Shown here in pieces: positions 63,582 through 64,000 of a DNA stretch of 64,000 nt. The notes under the pieces are model-generated. The model had not been told where the DNA came from. It worked only from the letters and a program-made list of their open reading frames with translations, and did not search any database. The position numbers and the translations under genes are program-made. Position 1 is the first letter of the stretch. Each line of letters begins with the position of its first letter. Source of the stretch: M55B167 sp964406095. Its GTDB lineage: Bacteria > Verrucomicrobiota > Kiritimatiellia > RFP12 > UBA1067. Location: positions 1-64,000 of the forward strand of contig CAYOQJ010000057.1 of the NCBI GenBank assembly GCA_964406095.1, given 5' to 3'.

Positions 63582-64000
63582 TTGTTGGCGGTATGCGCGT
63601 GGCGTAATTCCCTCGGTTTTCTTGAAAAGATTGCACAGATACTGTGCATGGCACAAACCAGTGCATTCAGCAATCTCCCGCATGGTGAGTTCCGTCGTGG
63701 CAAGCAGTGATTTCACAGCATTCAGACGCGTTCTATGAAGCTCGCTGTAAACGGTGCGGTGGAAATTTTCCAAAAAAAGACGATCCAAAGTGCTGCGTGA
63801 AACTCCGGAGTGATCGGCAATTTCGTTGATGCCGATACTGCGCTCCAAATTCTGCTTGATGTAGGTGACGGCATTACGGACGGCAGGTATGTCAATCGCG
63901 GTGTAATCGGTACTGCGTCGCAGACTGATTCCTTTGGGTGGTATCAGTCGCGGTCTGACGGGTGCTCTGGCACCCTTTATCAGCTTGTCCAGCATGGCGG
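63573..64000 (-). CDS. XylR-like AraC-family regulator, C-terminal part (cut by window end)
   Basis: The reading frame runs open to the window edge; at least 140 residues remain. PRLIPPKGISLRRSTDY is the linker typical of XylR-type regulators, in which a LacI-like periplasmic-binding-protein sensor precedes an AraC DNA-binding domain. The DNA-binding part has both helix-turn-helix motifs, with IGINEIADHSGVSRSTLDRLF and MREIAECTGLCHAQYLCNLF, and ends FKKTEGITPRAYRQQYQ. It should activate sugar-use genes in response to a pentose or glycan product. The ligand domain lies beyond position 64000. Confidence 0.85.
   Translation of the reverse strand, partial: AMLDKLIKGARAPVRPRLIPPKGISLRRSTDYTAIDIPAVRNAVTYIKQNLERSIGINEIADHSGVSRSTLDRLFLENFHRTVYSELHRTRLNAVKSLLATTELTMREIAECTGLCHAQYLCNLFKKTEGITPRAYRQQYQ

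Noticed and set aside
1..64000. Insertion sequences, prophage genes, CRISPR arrays, rRNA
   Set aside because: No transposase, integrase or phage protein, no regularly spaced repeats and no rRNA sequence were found on reading both strands.

Overview
The window looks like chromosome from an anaerobic, polysaccharide-degrading member of the PVC superphylum, most likely Lentisphaerota or Kiritimatiellota. This is inferred from gene content and not from a marker gene. The clues are six sulfatases, a DUF1080 protein, a PQQ-type beta-propeller starting WPQFRG, a DUF4091/GH123-like protein, beta-helix proteins, a sulfatase tail ending in a PDGDQ-type linker, the siroheme-dependent heme genes ahbC and ahbD, and a fermentative D-lactate dehydrogenase. 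Coding density is high. I see no insertion sequence, prophage, CRISPR array or rRNA.

Region 1 (115-9735, minus strand) is a tight four-gene operon, transcribed 9735 to 115. It encodes a PilZ-regulated HasA/NodC-like processive glycosyltransferase, a membrane-anchored protein with a decayed NodB deacetylase domain, a TPR/outer-membrane-barrel protein with a second decayed NodB-like domain, and a PAS-GGDEF-HD-GYP protein that can in principle make and break c-di-GMP. Together they look like a self-contained c-di-GMP-controlled exopolysaccharide synthesis and export system. It resembles Pga or Bcs in logic but differs in parts, and it is the most interesting item in the window.

Region 2 (10008-25204) is a sulfatase island: five sulfatases, a two-Rossmann FAD oxidoreductase, a dihydrolipoamide dehydrogenase-like flavoprotein on the other strand, and a remnant of a DUF4143-type ATPase. 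Sulfatase activation needs a maturase (anSME or FGE), and none is in the window. The two radical SAM genes that follow (25426-27671) are AhbC and AhbD of the siroheme-dependent heme route, not sulfatase maturases.

Region 3 (27745-36005) holds a duplicated beta-helix protein, ldhA, a tRNA-Leu(UAA) and a very large DUF4091/GH123-like protein. Region 4 (36297-41647) is a complete arginine-to-spermidine pathway by the carboxyspermidine route: arginine decarboxylase, agmatinase, carboxy(nor)spermidine dehydrogenase and decarboxylase.

Region 5 (42003-48845, minus) runs DUF1080 protein, E1-alpha, E1-beta, glycosyltransferase, PQQ-like propeller, tilS. Region 6 (49141-61772, plus) runs a GH29 fucosidase, the rny-ymdB-xseA-xseB-parvulin housekeeping run, then a beta-helix/sulfatase/endonuclease-phosphatase trio with overlapping ends, and a fused homocysteine methyltransferase/methylenetetrahydrofolate reductase. 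The right edge (61775-64000, minus) has a coiled-coil NYN-domain putative RNase and the C-terminal part of a XylR-like AraC regulator cut by the window end.
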